From Neckera pumila (Eukaryota > Streptophyta > Bryopsida > Hypnales > Neckeraceae), in contig OZ018410.1 in the NCBI GenBank assembly GCA_963969595.1, positions 35,693,413 through 35,757,412 of the forward strand: a DNA stretch of 64,000 nucleotides. The letters are read 5' to 3'. Position 1 is the first letter of the stretch. Each line of letters opens with the position of its first letter. The notes below the pieces were generated by a model. It was not told the DNA's origin. It did not search any database and was given only the letters and a program-made list of their open reading frames with translations. Positions 45,481-57,181 of this stretch are shown here, one piece after another. Position numbers and translations under genes: made by a program.

Positions 45481-47862
45481 ATATCCAGTTCAAGTTCCTT
45501 ATATAAAATATCAAGTTAGGGCTGTACATGTACGGTACATCGCAGTCAGTGTATTTCATTCACTGTGGAATGTGTTTCTGAAGGTTTGCAGTGTCTTCTG
45601 AACAAATCTTTTTAGCTCTAGGCAGATGGATCCAATGACCATGGTTAATCGCTGCAAGCTCACGTTAATCTTCGTCCTCTTCAATATCAAGTCAAAATTT
45701 CCTTGCAAAACACTTGAAATTTGCATCGATGTTGAATATACTCAAAAAAACTCGAAAAAAAACGTAGTTGTGTGGGCGAGTGAGTAGTTGGGTTCCTTCT
45801 AGCATAGATTCTCATTCATCAATTACAAGTCAAGGAGTTCATATTTTCATGTGTTCATGAGAACTGAGCTTTGAAATGCTAGTATCTTCAGACGCTTGAT
45901 TTTCTGTTATCTCCACAAAACATTTATGATTCTGTAAAACCATACACTTTCGGTGAAAGCGCATGATTCATAGAAATTAGAGTTATCGTTTATGTTTCAG
46001 TACCATACCAGGCTTTGAGGCAGTTGTTAATTGCGTCCTCTTCAACTTATGCATTCGGCATTTACATCAATCCAATTCGATCCTTTCTGTCTACATCTCT
46101 GTTATGCTCTTCAATCCATGATCTTGAAAGTCTGCCTTCCAAGTCTTTGATTCCCTAGAAGAATACAAACAAATATCTACAAATTCTCAAAACAATTGAC
46201 TTGATCCAATTATGCAACTTGGGTACTGAGCCCTTTTGGGCAAGCAATGAGACTCATATCCTACTTCAAGGAGATTTTTGATTACTTTTTGGGTTATCTT
46301 TTAGGCAAATGAATGTCGTTTAAGGGTTAAACCATCAGCCCTTATGGCAACAAATAAATTGAGAATTCATAAATTGTAGTACCATATTGTAGTACAATAT
46401 TGTAGGCCAGCAAAAAATATTTCAAAAAATAGATACCAAATATCATAGAAATATTTTTATATAAAAAACTAATCATTCTATTTTATGCACCTTCCAAATC
46501 ACATTTACCATCATTATTTAATTATTTGGAAAGGAATGTCAACTTTGACTACTGGGTAAAGTAGTCAAAATTTCCTATGTTTTTTGAATATTTGTATGGC
46601 CTTGTCTTACACTTGTCAATAGGTTTACAATAAATTAGTAAGGTAGCATCACTTAAATTTGAGCACGTGAGTTCTAAAGGGTCTAAAGAAAGAATAGATG
46701 TTTGCTGCACATTGTTCAACATGTGGACATTGAAGGTACTAGGGCACATTTTTAGAAAATCTATCAATTCAACTTTGGCCTCTTATAACTTTAGCGTATT
46801 TTTATTACATGTTATTTTAGGAATTTGTGCAACTTCAGTTGCTATTTGTCTTTTTAAGGTTGAAAATTGAAAGTTCTAGCATACATTAATGAATGTCATA
46901 GAATTTTGTTTGCTTTAAGGTAATCCTACTTTAAAAACGTTTGACTTTAGTTGAAGGGGATGTATTAGTTATAAGGCTTTTGTAAATCAATTTGACAAAT
47001 GACAAGGTGCTTTGGCTAACTATCTTGTAACTAATAGGTTTATTTTGTTAATTTGAACTATGACTTTTAAGCCAAAGATGAATACCGGTTTGAAGCTTAA
47101 ACTTAAGAGTTCCAACTTCAAAAGATTTGTTGTGTGTTAGTTTCGGGAATTGCAAACATTTTAAGAATATATCTCTTGAATGAATTAGGAAAGGATATAT
47201 AGGCACTCAAACGTTGTCTTTGCTATTTAAAAAATCCTATATCATGTGAAAAGATTGATGACTTGATATATCATTGTCATTGTAATTCAATCAGGTGTTG
47301 TTCCATATTCACAACTTATTCATGTGGTGAGCAAAACATATATACATGCTAATTTGTATAGGAAATCCTATTTATTTGCTAATAAGATCAAACAAAGTTT
47401 TGTGAGGTAGTTTAATGACAATAATCATATTTAGATGCTTCTTTAGTTTCTTTAAAGCGAGATGACTTGAATATTTTATGTCTTTTCTAATAAATGTCAA
47501 ATTTGGATTGAAAAATAAAGCATCTAATTGTGATCTTTGTACTTAAAATTTAAGTGTACTAAAACATACAATTATTATCTCTTCAACAATAGTGAGTAAC
47601 AAATATATTGTAGGAAAGTGTCAAAGTACTTTAAATCATTTACAATCTCCTCATCTTTTGAAAGATTTTTTTTGTTTAAAATATATAGATTTTTGTTATA
47701 GTAATATTGACTTCTTAATTAACAGTGCCTACAATATTTGCATATTGTGGATTTTATTTCTAAACTCAAAAGCATATTGTAAATATAAGTCAATGTACAT
47801 AATGAATTAGTAATTTCAAATTCAATTACCAAAAACTCTATAGGCCGTCATGTAATTAATCT
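45481..47862. other. AT-rich spacer, no gene
   Basis: Short ORFs only (67-72 codons at 46549-46870 on both strands). TTTAAGGGTTAAA near 46,318 may be an old TTAA-family end. Nothing else could be supported. Confidence 0.45.
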
Positions 47863-48869
47863 TTAAACTTCCTAGACCTTTTTTCATTTGAAAACATTCA
47901 GAACTATAATTTCTATTGCAAAGAGCAAAATAACTTGATAATTCTTTTTTGCATAACTAATTGTAAGATCTTATATTAGAATAGTATAAATATGCATGGA
48001 AGAAATTTCAAAAACTTTAACATCTTGGATTGTAAGATATTTGCATTTGAAGTGAAGAAAATATTTTATTTTGCATTTGTATGACTAGATTATATGACTT
48101 TGAATCTTCTTAGCTTAAAATTTTTAGACTATTGATATTGAATTTTGAAAATTCTTTTATGCTGAAGAATTTAGTTGCAAGTCTAGGAGCCAAAATTTTC
48201 AAAAAAAAAAAATTATTTTTATTTTAAAAAAAATTGTTAGGTAGAAGTAGATACAAGAATAAAAAAAAAATCTAAATTGTAAATAGCTCTAAGATGAAAT
48301 TGACACACGCTAATCCCAAAGGTGTTATTGTTCAAGCAAATAAATTACTCTGCAAAAAAAATGAGCCTATATTTTGTTGAGTTTCACTCAGTGCACTATA
48401 CATTAAAAATAAGTGGACAAAATCCAAATGAGCAAATATGTATGTTGTAGTATCCTTGTGTACTACAATCTTAGAAAAACTTGAAGGAAAAAGCAATTAC
48501 GGTTTGGAAGTAACTGAATTCCAAAGCTAAACACCGCATAGACTCAAGTGTTGGTTTCATAATCACTCCAAAAATTGCCTATGCTTTTTATTTTAGCCAT
48601 GATGACTTGAATATTTTATTGCTTGTTGTTGTACATCATTTACGACCAACACCATTGGTATTATAAAAAGTTGACATGTGTGTGCTTTAAGAAAATTACA
48701 TATAGAGAAAAATATTAATAATATTAACTTAAATGGATTTTGAAGATTCTTAATGAATCAAAGACTTAAGATTTCATTTATTGTCATAGATGATCTTTAG
48801 GTTGTAATTTTAACCGATTTGAACAGATTTGAAGGTACTTGTGATAATACACAATTATTACAAATCATT

Positions 48870-49753
48870 TTAACCCCTAAAGGCCCAAGGCCTTTTTTCT
48901 GCCAAAAAACACCCCAAACTGCCATTTTTTTTAGCAAAGAGTGAAAGGAATTAAAAATGTTTTTTTTGCATATCTAACCATAGGATCTTACACCTAACTA
49001 GTATGAGAATGTATAGAAAAAATTTCAGAACTTTTGACCACACAGATTGCAAGTTATGTATGTTTAAAGTGAAAAAAACAAATTTTTTAGCACATTGTGG
49101 GACTATATTTTTTGACTTTTAACATTTTCAACTTAAAATTTTTACACTACAAAGTTTTGAGCTTTAAATTTTTATAGTGGAGAACTGAGTTGACAATCTA
49201 TCCAAAAAAAACAACTCAAAAGAACTTAATTTTCATTATTAGAAAAATTGTTAAGTAGAAGTAGGTATGAGATAGAAGGAAAATCTAAAATATTCATATA
49301 TATTAGATGGAGTTAAAATGCACTAATTCCAATGGTGAGATTGTTCTAGCAAGTAAACTAAACCATGCAAAAAAAAAAATTTGAAAAATTTGAAAATTTG
49401 CATTCAGAAATGAATCCTACAAGTTATTTTTTTTGAAAAGATGTTCTAACTACCCAAAAAACAAGAATGTCCATAACTTTCTAATAACAAATATTCTATG
49501 AGAAAAAAAATCCTAAGAAAAAAAAAAAAATGGGCAAATTTTTTTTGTTGCCCGCCGTCCCCTGTTTTGAGCTTATTTGGTCATAGTTTTTGTTCCCGGG
49601 CACCAATTGTGAAAAGAATTATATTCCCACGAAGCTAATCAGCTTTTCTACCTCCCAAAAAGTTTCAAAAAATCAGGAGAAAATTTCAGCCCATAGGTAC
49701 CTGCCTGAAAACGCATTTGTCCCCCGAAGGGACAATGGGCTTTTAGGGGGTAA
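48870..49753 (+). mobile_element. TTAA-ended element, 884 bp
   Basis: Starts TTAA-CCCCTAAAGGCCCAAGG and ends GGGCTTTTAGGGG-GTAA (final TTAA mutated). The interior includes GCCAAAAAACACCCC, CCATAGGATCTTACACCTAACTAG, GTAGAAGTAGGTA, GCACTAATTCCAATGGTGAGATTG and TGTTCCCGGGCACCAATTGTGA. These are shared, in reverse, with the copies at 58,253 and 60,339. No transposase ORF. Confidence 0.82.
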
Positions 49754-49825
49754 ATTGTATTTAGCAATCAAAACAATTATTTTTACCTCAATTTTTTTTG
49801 AATCTATAATGTTAGTTTGTAAAGG

Positions 49826-52061
49826 TTGTATACAATAAATTTATTTGGATTGTAGGTGATTTAATATATATGACAGCAGCATGTGATATCAAAATTTTGA
49901 CAATATGTCTTAATTTTGTTTTTATCATATATGTTTGTCATTTTGTTACATATATTTATGTTATTCTACAATATATTAACTATATATGTTTGATGCATTA
50001 GTAAAGTATTGGATTTCAATTAAGAGTACTTATCAAAATAACTCAAAATTCAACACTTACAACAGCAACATTCATGCCTTTGTCTATGGGATTTCGCTTT
50101 GTCAACACATCTACTTCTACATCCACCTCATAAATAATTATTTATTTATCCTTTTTTCTCCTTTTTTTATGGTAGACATGATCATTGTCTTATTTGATGT
50201 TGTAATCTCTACTACCAAAAATAATGCCTCCTACACTATTGGAGGTGTCAACCAAATTTTTTGGATATTGGAGGTGGACATAAACATGGTGAGAGGACAA
50301 GGACGTGGATATCCTGACAAAGCTTGATCTCATGGACAAAGGCACAAATGCTATTGATGTAAAATTCAACACTTACATCAACAACATTCCTGCCTTTATT
50401 CATGGAATTAAGCTACGTCAACACGTCCGCGTCCAACTTTTTTATGGTGGACATTGTTATTGTCTTGTTTGATGTTGTAACCTCCGCTACCAAGGATAAT
50501 GCTTCTTATATTGTTGGAATTGTCAACTAAAAATTGAGCATGAATAATGCCCCAATGTAGTACAACTTGATTTAAATTTACTAGGGATGCATAGAGTAAT
50601 GTTCAATCCTAAGGACGATGCAGAGTCCTTCTAAGAACCGAATGTGAGACTACTACATTGATTGTTTTTTTTGCAAGATGTGCTATAGATGCAAATGCTC
50701 TACCAATATTTAAAGTCTCCCCAATACAATGTATGGAAGAAAACTACAAAAGAATGGACCCCTAGACAAGCTAATTTTGCATTAGGAAGACTTTACTTTG
50801 CTGATCCAACTGCTGGAGAATGATACTATCTACGTTTACTCCTGACAATTGTACTTGGACCAATATCATGTGAAGACATTTGAACAATAGATCGTCATCT
50901 TTACAACACATTTAAAGAGGCATGTTTAGCAAGAGGATTGTTGGATAATGATGGTTTCATATCTACAAGAAGCTTCTGTCATGCAAGTAGGATTGCAACT
51001 TCGACTTTTGCTCCAAATAGTAGAATTTTGCTAACTACACAAATAATAATTGGTTAAGGAATGCTGTCCCTCAAGGTCAATTTCTTAAAAATGTAGGTAT
51101 AGATTTGCAGACCCTGGTATTCATTAAAAGTGCTTCTTTCTGAACATGTACCAAAAAAATGGACATTGTATATTCAGAAGTTTTAATATAAATTCTACAA
51201 ATTGAAATTATTTTTTAGATCCTTTTTGATCCATGACTCTCAAAAAATCCTCCACTTACATTAAATCACCATGGTCCTCCTTTTTATAACATTTAAATAG
51301 ACAACTTTAAAAGTTATCTATTAAACTATAGATAAAATATTTAAAATACAAAATTAAAAAAAAAACATGACTAAATTAACAAAAAATCTAGACCAATGGC
51401 ACGAATCAGATTAGTAGAGGTTACAACATCAGACAAGAAAACAATAGTGTCCACCGTAAAAAAGTCGGACATTGAAGTGGACATGCTGACAAAGCTAGAT
51501 CCCTTAATTAATTAGCGGCACAAATGTTGTTGATGTATGTTTCAAAGCTTACATCAATAGCATTTGTGCCTTTGTCCATGGGATCTAGCTTAGTCAAGAT
51601 GTCCACGTCCACGTCCTCTTGCCATGTCCACATCCAATATCCACAATCTTTGGTTGACAACTCCAGTAGTGTAGGAGGCATTATTCTTGGTAGTAGAGGT
51701 TACAACATCAAACAAGACAACAACAATGTCCACTGTAAAAAAGTTGGACATGGGCATGGACATGCTGACAAAGCTAGATCCCATAGACAAAGGCACAAAT
51801 GCTGTTGATGTAGTGTTGAATTTTGAGTTATTTTGAATAAGTACTTTTAATTGGAATCCAAAAATTTACTAATGCATTAAATATATATATAGTTAGTATA
51901 TTATAGAATAGTTACATAAATACATATGACAAAATGTTGAGAAACAGAAATGATAAAAGCAGAATTAAGACATATTGTCAAAATTTTGGTATCACATTGT
52001 TGTTGTCATATCATTTTAAATCACCTACAATCCCAACAAATGTATTGTATACAGCCCTTAT
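49826..52061. repeat. Inner inverted-repeat pair (~280-bp arms)
   Basis: TGTATACAATAAATTTATTTGG and the following ATTGTAGGTGATTTAA on the left (from 49,826) pair with TTAAATCACCTACAATCCCAA and AAATGTATTGTATACA on the right (to 52,061). Complementarity continues through the GACAATATGTCTTAATT and CTCAAAATTCAACAC blocks to CATTTGTGCCTTTGTC. The CCTTTGTCCATGGGAT-type block occurs again at 50,330-50,410 and 51,555-51,595 in opposite orientations. No clear target duplication. Confidence 0.7.
50690..51030 (+). pseudogene. Decayed Helitron helicase fragment
   Basis: One frame from about 50,740 reads KTTKEWTPRQANFALGRLYF, then DPTAGE-stop-YYLRLLLTIVLGP, then a second stop, then LYNTFKEACLARGLLDNDG. 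This is the PIF1-like helicase part of Helitron Rep/Hel proteins (the 'FALGRMYFVSPTAGERYYLRLLL' and 'TFKEACLARGLL' motifs). Two in-frame TGA codons show it is dead. It lies between the arms of the inverted repeats. Confidence 0.8.
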
Positions 52062-52924
52062 TCCATGCTTTTCGTTGCAATTTCTATTCAACTCTTGATT
52101 ATTTGTTAGATAATCTCATAGATCTGTTGCTCGTTGTATGTGTATCCGAATGTGAATGTCACTCTAGCAAATTTGCATTTTAAGGGATGTGTTGAACAAT
52201 TGAACTCAAGACAGAACTAGGATTGTAGTACACAAAGGATACTACAACATTCATGCTTGTTTATTTGGATTTTTTCCACTAATTTTTAATGTATGGCATA
52301 CAGAGTGAAATTGAACAAAGCATACATTCAATTTTGCAATTAAAAAAAACCCTACAGAATTCTTTTTTTCTAAAATTGCAAAAATTGAATTCAAAAATGA
52401 ATCTTATAAGTTTTTTTTCCCAAATAGATGCTTTAATTGCCCACAAAACAAGATTGTGCAGAACTTTTTTTCACTGGTCAAAATAGAATGAATAAAATCT
52501 TTCCATGTAAACAAAATATTTACTATGAGAAACAAAAAAAATTATTTTTATTTTGACTTTTTGTAGTTAATTTTGTGTAGCCCAAAGAGCTTCATTTTGT
52601 GCTTAGGGTGGCATATATTTTGCTCAGATTCCTTGCAAACATTGATTCAAATGAACATCATATTTCTAAAATAAATTATATTTTTCTATCTTTAAAAAAA
52701 TTGCAAAAAATTGCAACAGAAATTGAGCCCATGGGGACCTATCCAAAATCCAGTTTGTCTTCCATAGGAACAATGGGACTTTAGGGGTTAATTGAACCCT
52801 CTTGAAATATGTTATAGAATATTTTTTCCAAGAACAAAGTGACAGATAAATATTGGCCTCAACTTATAATATTGTTGCTCGTGTTGTTGACAAAAATACA
52901 CACCTACCTCTTTATCAAGTAACT

Positions 52925-53258
52925 CATTAGAAGAGATTTGAGGCCTCCAAGAGCCCGCGAGATATTCTGTGTTCCCGTAGTGTTTCCACAGTGTTCCCAC
53001 GCTGTAGAACGTAGGAAAGCTGCTAGGCTGACGTGGTCAAGAGAGTGCCACGTCATTTTTGAAAAAAAATTAATTAATTAGTTAATTTTTTGCTTAGAAT
53101 GATATTTTGGGCATATATATATATATACTTTTCTTTTTTCTTTTTCTTTTTGAAAAAAATAATTTTGATAGCCCGTACCGGCTGTTCATAGAATCGTCGG
53201 GATAGCATTGGGAACGGACCTAAAACGGCCCTCTAATGCCCTCAAATCTCTTCTATTG
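52925..53258. mobile_element. CATTAG-ended MITE family, copy 3
   Basis: CATTAGAAGAGATTTGAGGCC at the left and CCCTCAAATCTCTTCTATTG at the right are inverted repeats; this copy is in the opposite orientation to copies 1, 2 and 4. GACGTGGTCAAGAGAGTGCC is the shared interior. Confidence 0.82.
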
Positions 53259-53978
53259 GCTTTGTGGCCCCCATAGAGATGCAAAGCAAAACAATGAAGA
53301 ATTTTTCTGATTGAAAAATGCTTGACTTTGGAAGAACAATGAGTTAATTTTGAATTTTCAAAGGTTTACATAAAGATGTAAGTGTAACGGAGGCAAGCTT
53401 GAGAAAAATTCAAAATGCACTTGATGCAAGATTGAATCAAAAGATATTCCAATAGAGAGGTTAAATAGGAACTGTTTTTTACCAAAAAAAACACCACCTT
53501 GCAAATCTTTCACCACTTCAATATTACAAACAGATTCATTTATTCTCCACAATGGCTACCAAGTCTTTATTTTAGTGCCATTCTTCTACTACTCATCATT
53601 ATGAATCCTAGCATCTTAATTCCATTTCTAATCCAAAAGTAAGGGTTTGACATATCATTAGGGTGAATATAAAACGTGTTTATCTTACCCAAAAGGTGGG
53701 CCAATCACCATGGAAATCAATCTTTTAAGTATTATGTGAATCATATGCTTAGAAGAAAAAAAAAGCACTCATTAGAGGTCAAACTACTATGCAAGATCTC
53801 CCCTTTTATACAACAATCCAAGGATGAACATCTGCACTTTTGTCCTACTTACAAGGACCCATTCTTTGTCATCCATCAAACACTTAGTGTTTGCGGCATC
53901 TTTCTAAAATTCACCGCAATTACGCATATTAGGAGTGTAGGTTTTTTGAATGGAATTTTTTCCGTATATGAAAATAGA

Positions 53979-54277
53979 CATTAGGAGAGGTTTGAGGGCA
54001 TTGGAGGGCCGTTTCAGGCCCGTTCACCAATCTGGCCAGATCTGTGAACAGCCAATACAGGTTGTCAAAAAAAAAATTTCAAAAAAATTTCAAAAAGAAA
54101 AAAATTGTCTTCCAAATATCATTTTAGGCCAATTAAAAAATATTATTTATTTATTTATTTTAAAAAAATGATGTGGCACTCTTTCAACCACATCAGCCAA
54201 CAACTTTCCTGCATTCCCACAGTCCGGAAACGCATGATAAATCGCAATCTCTTGGAGGCCTCAAATCTCTTCTAATG
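53979..54277. mobile_element. CATTAG-ended MITE family, copy 4
   Basis: CATTAGGAGAGGTTTGAGGGC at the left and GGCCTCAAATCTCTTCTAATG at the right. The interior GATGTGGCACTCTTTCAACC and GGAGGGCCGTTTCAGGCCCG match copies 1 and 2. Confidence 0.82.
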
Positions 54278-54552
54278 GTTTGTGCGGATGTATATTTTTT
54301 CAAAATTTTATTACACAAACGTAATTACTATGAATTTTTTAGTGGAAAATCTCTTTGACCTATAATAGTGATATAGACCTTTCTATTTCTAACCATAGGT
54401 TGAATGCAAAATGAACCAAGGGCTGGTTGCAGTATTGAGAGCCTTGCAGCCAATCATAATGTGCCGTGAACTTAACCACAACTTCTTGGAAAGAAAGCAA
54501 CCTATAGATTGGAAATAGGAGGGGGATGTGGATCAGAAATGGGTCGGGTCTC

Positions 54553-55107
54553 TTAACCCCTAAAGGACCATTTGTCCCCTCAAGGGACAATTTGGGTCTG
54601 GGCAGGTTTCTACTGTCTCAATTTTTATTGATCTTTTTTGGGGTTTTTTGAGGTTGTGTATTTCTGCAAGAGCTTTGTGAAGAAATCATTTTTATTTTAA
54701 TTGATGCCCACGAGCAAAGGTTATGGCACAATAAGCAAAAATGAAGTTTAGCGGGAAGCACAAATTTTATTTTGTAGATTCTCAACTCAACTACTATGCA
54801 TAAATAAGTAGAAAACCAAAATCAATAGTGTAAAAAATTTGAACTAAAAAGATTTGTAGCCAAAAAATCTAGTCAAGCAAGGTGCCGAAAAACTTCTTTT
54901 CTTCACTTTAAATGCACGTATCTTACAATCTACATGGTCAAAGTTTTTGAAATTTCTTCCACGTATTTATACACTAGTCAAGTATAAGATCTTACGGTTG
55001 GATATGCAAAAAAAAAACATTTTTTAAAGTTTTTTTCTCTTTGCAATAGAACTGATAGTTTTGAGTGGCTTTTGATAGGAAAATCACCTCGGTCCTTTAG
55101 GGGTTAA
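54553..55107 (-). mobile_element. TTAA-ended element, 555 bp (internally deleted)
   Basis: TTAA-CCCCTAAAGGACC at 54553 and GGTCCTTTAGGGG-TTAA ending at 55107: both TTAA tetramers are intact and the terminal inverted repeats are perfect for 13 bases. The interior is shorter than other copies by about 350 bp but keeps CTCAACTxAACTACTATGCA, GGTATAAGATCTTA-like and TTTGCAATAGAACTG blocks. Confidence 0.88.
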
Positions 55108-55335
55108 GATAGAAGTGCAAATGTTCATCCTTGGAATTTTGTGTGGAAACGGGAGATCATGCCCAGGAGTTTGAACTCCAATGAGTGCTCTTGAGTGGAT
55201 TTTTTTAAGCAAACGATTCACATGGTACCTACAAGGATGATTTCCACAGTGACTAGCCCAGCATTCTAGGGTCCGATTATAATGGCTCCCGCCTCAAGAC
55301 CAACCTGCGTTCCCCATCACTTCCATCAGTCATGC

Positions 55336-55645
55336 AAAAATTTCAAAATTTCAAAATGTACTGTTTGTTGCAATATGCTGAACTGACTTTCAAATTTTCA
55401 AAATTTCAAAATGTACTGTTTGTTGCAATATAATGTTGATCGGACTTTCAAAATTTCAAAATTTCAAAATGTACTGTTTGTTGCAATATAATGTTGATCT
55501 GACTTTCAAATTTCCAAAATTTCAAAATGTACTGTTTGTTGCAATATAATGTTGATCTGACTTTCAAAATTTCAAAATTTCAAAATTTCAAAATGCACTG
55601 TTTGTTGCAATCTGCTGTTGAACGGACTTTCAAAAATTTCAAAAT
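55336..55645 (+). repeat. Five tandem copies of a ~57-bp unit
   Basis: The unit is TTTCAAAATTTCAAAATGTACT followed by GTTTGTTGCAATATAATGTTGATC and TGAC. The TACTGTTTGTTGCAAT (or GCACTG...) phrase occurs five times between 55,360 and 55,605. Copy number within the TTTCAAAA sub-repeat varies between units. Confidence 0.9.
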
Positions 55646-56334
55646 GATATGCTCCTGTACCTTACTACTCTCTACAATTTCTACAGTGAGTTGACAAATG
55701 AATATGTGTTGCCAGATGATTCAATCCACACAGCAGCATTATTGAAGGTGATCATTCATAGCAGCAGCAGTGAGCCAGATTCTAAAGCTCTACAGTTCTA
55801 CAGTTCTTCTAGACATTGCCGATTGCCGAATGATAGGACTGAGGGACCCAGCCTAACTTTAGCTGCAGGAAGTTCAGTAGCATGAATGATGCGGAACTGA
55901 GTGACTTGCAAGTTTGGTCTCCATCCGGTCCTACAATTATCACAGACATATATTGTTTTCATTTTTATATCTTTTAAATTTTGAAACAAACGAAACGGAA
56001 TCTCATGGCAAGGGCAACTGAAAGTATCTTATGTTGTCACAGACGACACACATTTCACCCACAAGCTTTCACACCCACAAGCTTGAAGATCTTGACAAAG
56101 GCATGGAACTTGTAGTACGTACAGTACAAACAATCCGATGTTTGCTTACACACAATATTACTCAGTATGATCGATCCCTTGACTCCATCGATCTGGAGTG
56201 TGTGTGGACACATAACTTCTCATGCATGTATTTTGTCAGTGAAATCGCCAACTGAATTGAAGCTGTGCGGAATCGACGGAAAATTTGAATTCGACAAGCA
56301 AGTTAAAGCGGCTTACACGAGTTTGAATGCTGTT

Positions 56335-56834
56335 AGACCATCTGCAATGCTGTCACGGTACATGGCCCAGTATCGGTATAGTTAACTTTTGAATGCTAGA
56401 CAATTAGAATTTGAAAATTGTCTTATTGGAAGAGCAACGGAAAGAACATGGAGAAGGAACAAAAAAATATCAAACTAGACATTGGACAAGTACATCAAAA
56501 GCAAGGTACAAATCTGAAATTATAGAGGTCTTAGCAAATCAAGGTTACCAAAGCAACATTTGGCCATTGACCCTCTAAAAATTGTCAAATGTGGAGGGTC
56601 AATGGCCAAATGTTGCTTTGGTAACCTTGATTTGCTAAGACCTCTATAATTTCAGATTTGTACCTCGCTTTTGAAGTACTTGTCCAATGTCTAGTTTGAG
56701 ATTTTTTTGTTCCTTCTCCAAGTTCTTTTCGATGCGCTTCCAATAAGACACTTTTCAAATTCTAATTGTCTAGCATTCAGAAGTTAGCTATACCAATACT
56801 GGGCCATGTACCGCGATTGCATTGCAGATGGTCT
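56335..56834. repeat. 500-bp near-perfect hairpin (241-bp arms, 18-bp loop)
   Basis: The left arm 56335-56575 begins AGACCATCTGCAATGC and ends TTGGCCATTGACCCTC. The right arm 56594-56834 begins GAGGGTCAATGGCCAA and ends GCAGATGGTCT. Arm lengths are equal and mismatches scattered and few. Pairing stops abruptly at both outer ends. Transcription would make a long double-stranded RNA. It could be a foldback transposon or an inverted gene-fragment duplication, as proposed for young microRNA loci. Confidence 0.93.
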
Positions 56835-56916
56835 TAGTTGTCTGGTTGTGCATTATGCTGTCTATATCCCATTGATGATTCAAGTTGATTGACTGACTTC
56901 TCAAGACCTTGATTGT

Positions 56917-57181
56917 GGTGGGTACCCCCCAAAACCGCCACTTTTTCCGGCTGTGCCTGGTTACTATTCAAATTTTTTGTATTTCTTGTTGGCAAGTGAA
57001 AGGAGGTTCCAAGGCACTAAAGAATGCAACATTTGGATATTGTATGCAAAAGTTACAAAGGGTCAAAGTTTTTGTTGGTAGAGGTTTCAAAAATGATTTA
57101 CTAATACACATTGATTTTGGATATGTATATAGAGTGATGATGGTGGTTTTAGACAATATGCAATTGTTGAGTGTACCCACC
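56917..57181 (-). mobile_element. GGTGGGTAC-ended MITE family, copy 2
   Basis: GGTGGGTACC at the left and GTGTACCCACC at the right are inverted ends. The interior is the reverse complement of the copy at 21,294. The 180-codon ORF starting at 56909 runs through this element and beyond it, with no recognisable product; it is treated as chance. Confidence 0.75.

Larger units (their letters stand above)
48374..52318. mobile_element. Insertion with ~100-bp terminal inverted repeats (Mutator-like)
   Basis: TTGTTGAGTTTCACTC at 48374 pairs with GAGTGAAATTGAACAA ending at 52318. Pairing continues for about 100 bp, including CATACATTAAAAA and GTTGTAGTATCCTTxGTGTACTACAAT. It is flanked by AGCCTATATT and AGCATACATT, a 10-bp duplication with two mismatches, which suggests a Mutator-like element. 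Inside are a TTAA-family copy (48870-49753), a second inverted-repeat pair (49826/52061) and a decayed Helitron helicase. No intact transposase was seen. Confidence 0.65.
47863..52791 (+). mobile_element. TTAA-ended element split by a 3.9-kb insertion
   Basis: The left half (about 47,863-48,373) follows the internal order of the complete family members: GCAAAGAG, GTAAGATCTTA, the AAATTTCAAAAACTTTxACCA-like stretch, GTAGAAGTAGxTAC and CACxCTAATCCCAA. The right half resumes at about 52,319 (AAAATTGAATTCAAAAATGAATCxTATAAG...) and ends GGACTTTAGGGG-TTAA at 52,791. The two halves together make one element of about 1 kb; the left terminus is mutated (TTAA then ACTTCCTAGACC). Confidence 0.65.

Noticed and set aside
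48374..52318. Possible CRISPR-like or phage system
   Set aside because: The window is eukaryotic nuclear DNA; the repeats are inverted or dispersed transposon pieces with no spacer-repeat array.
54100..54180. ATTTATTTATTTATTT and A/T homopolymers as functional AU-rich elements
   Set aside because: They lie within the MITE interior, where other copies have similar A/T runs; simple low complexity.
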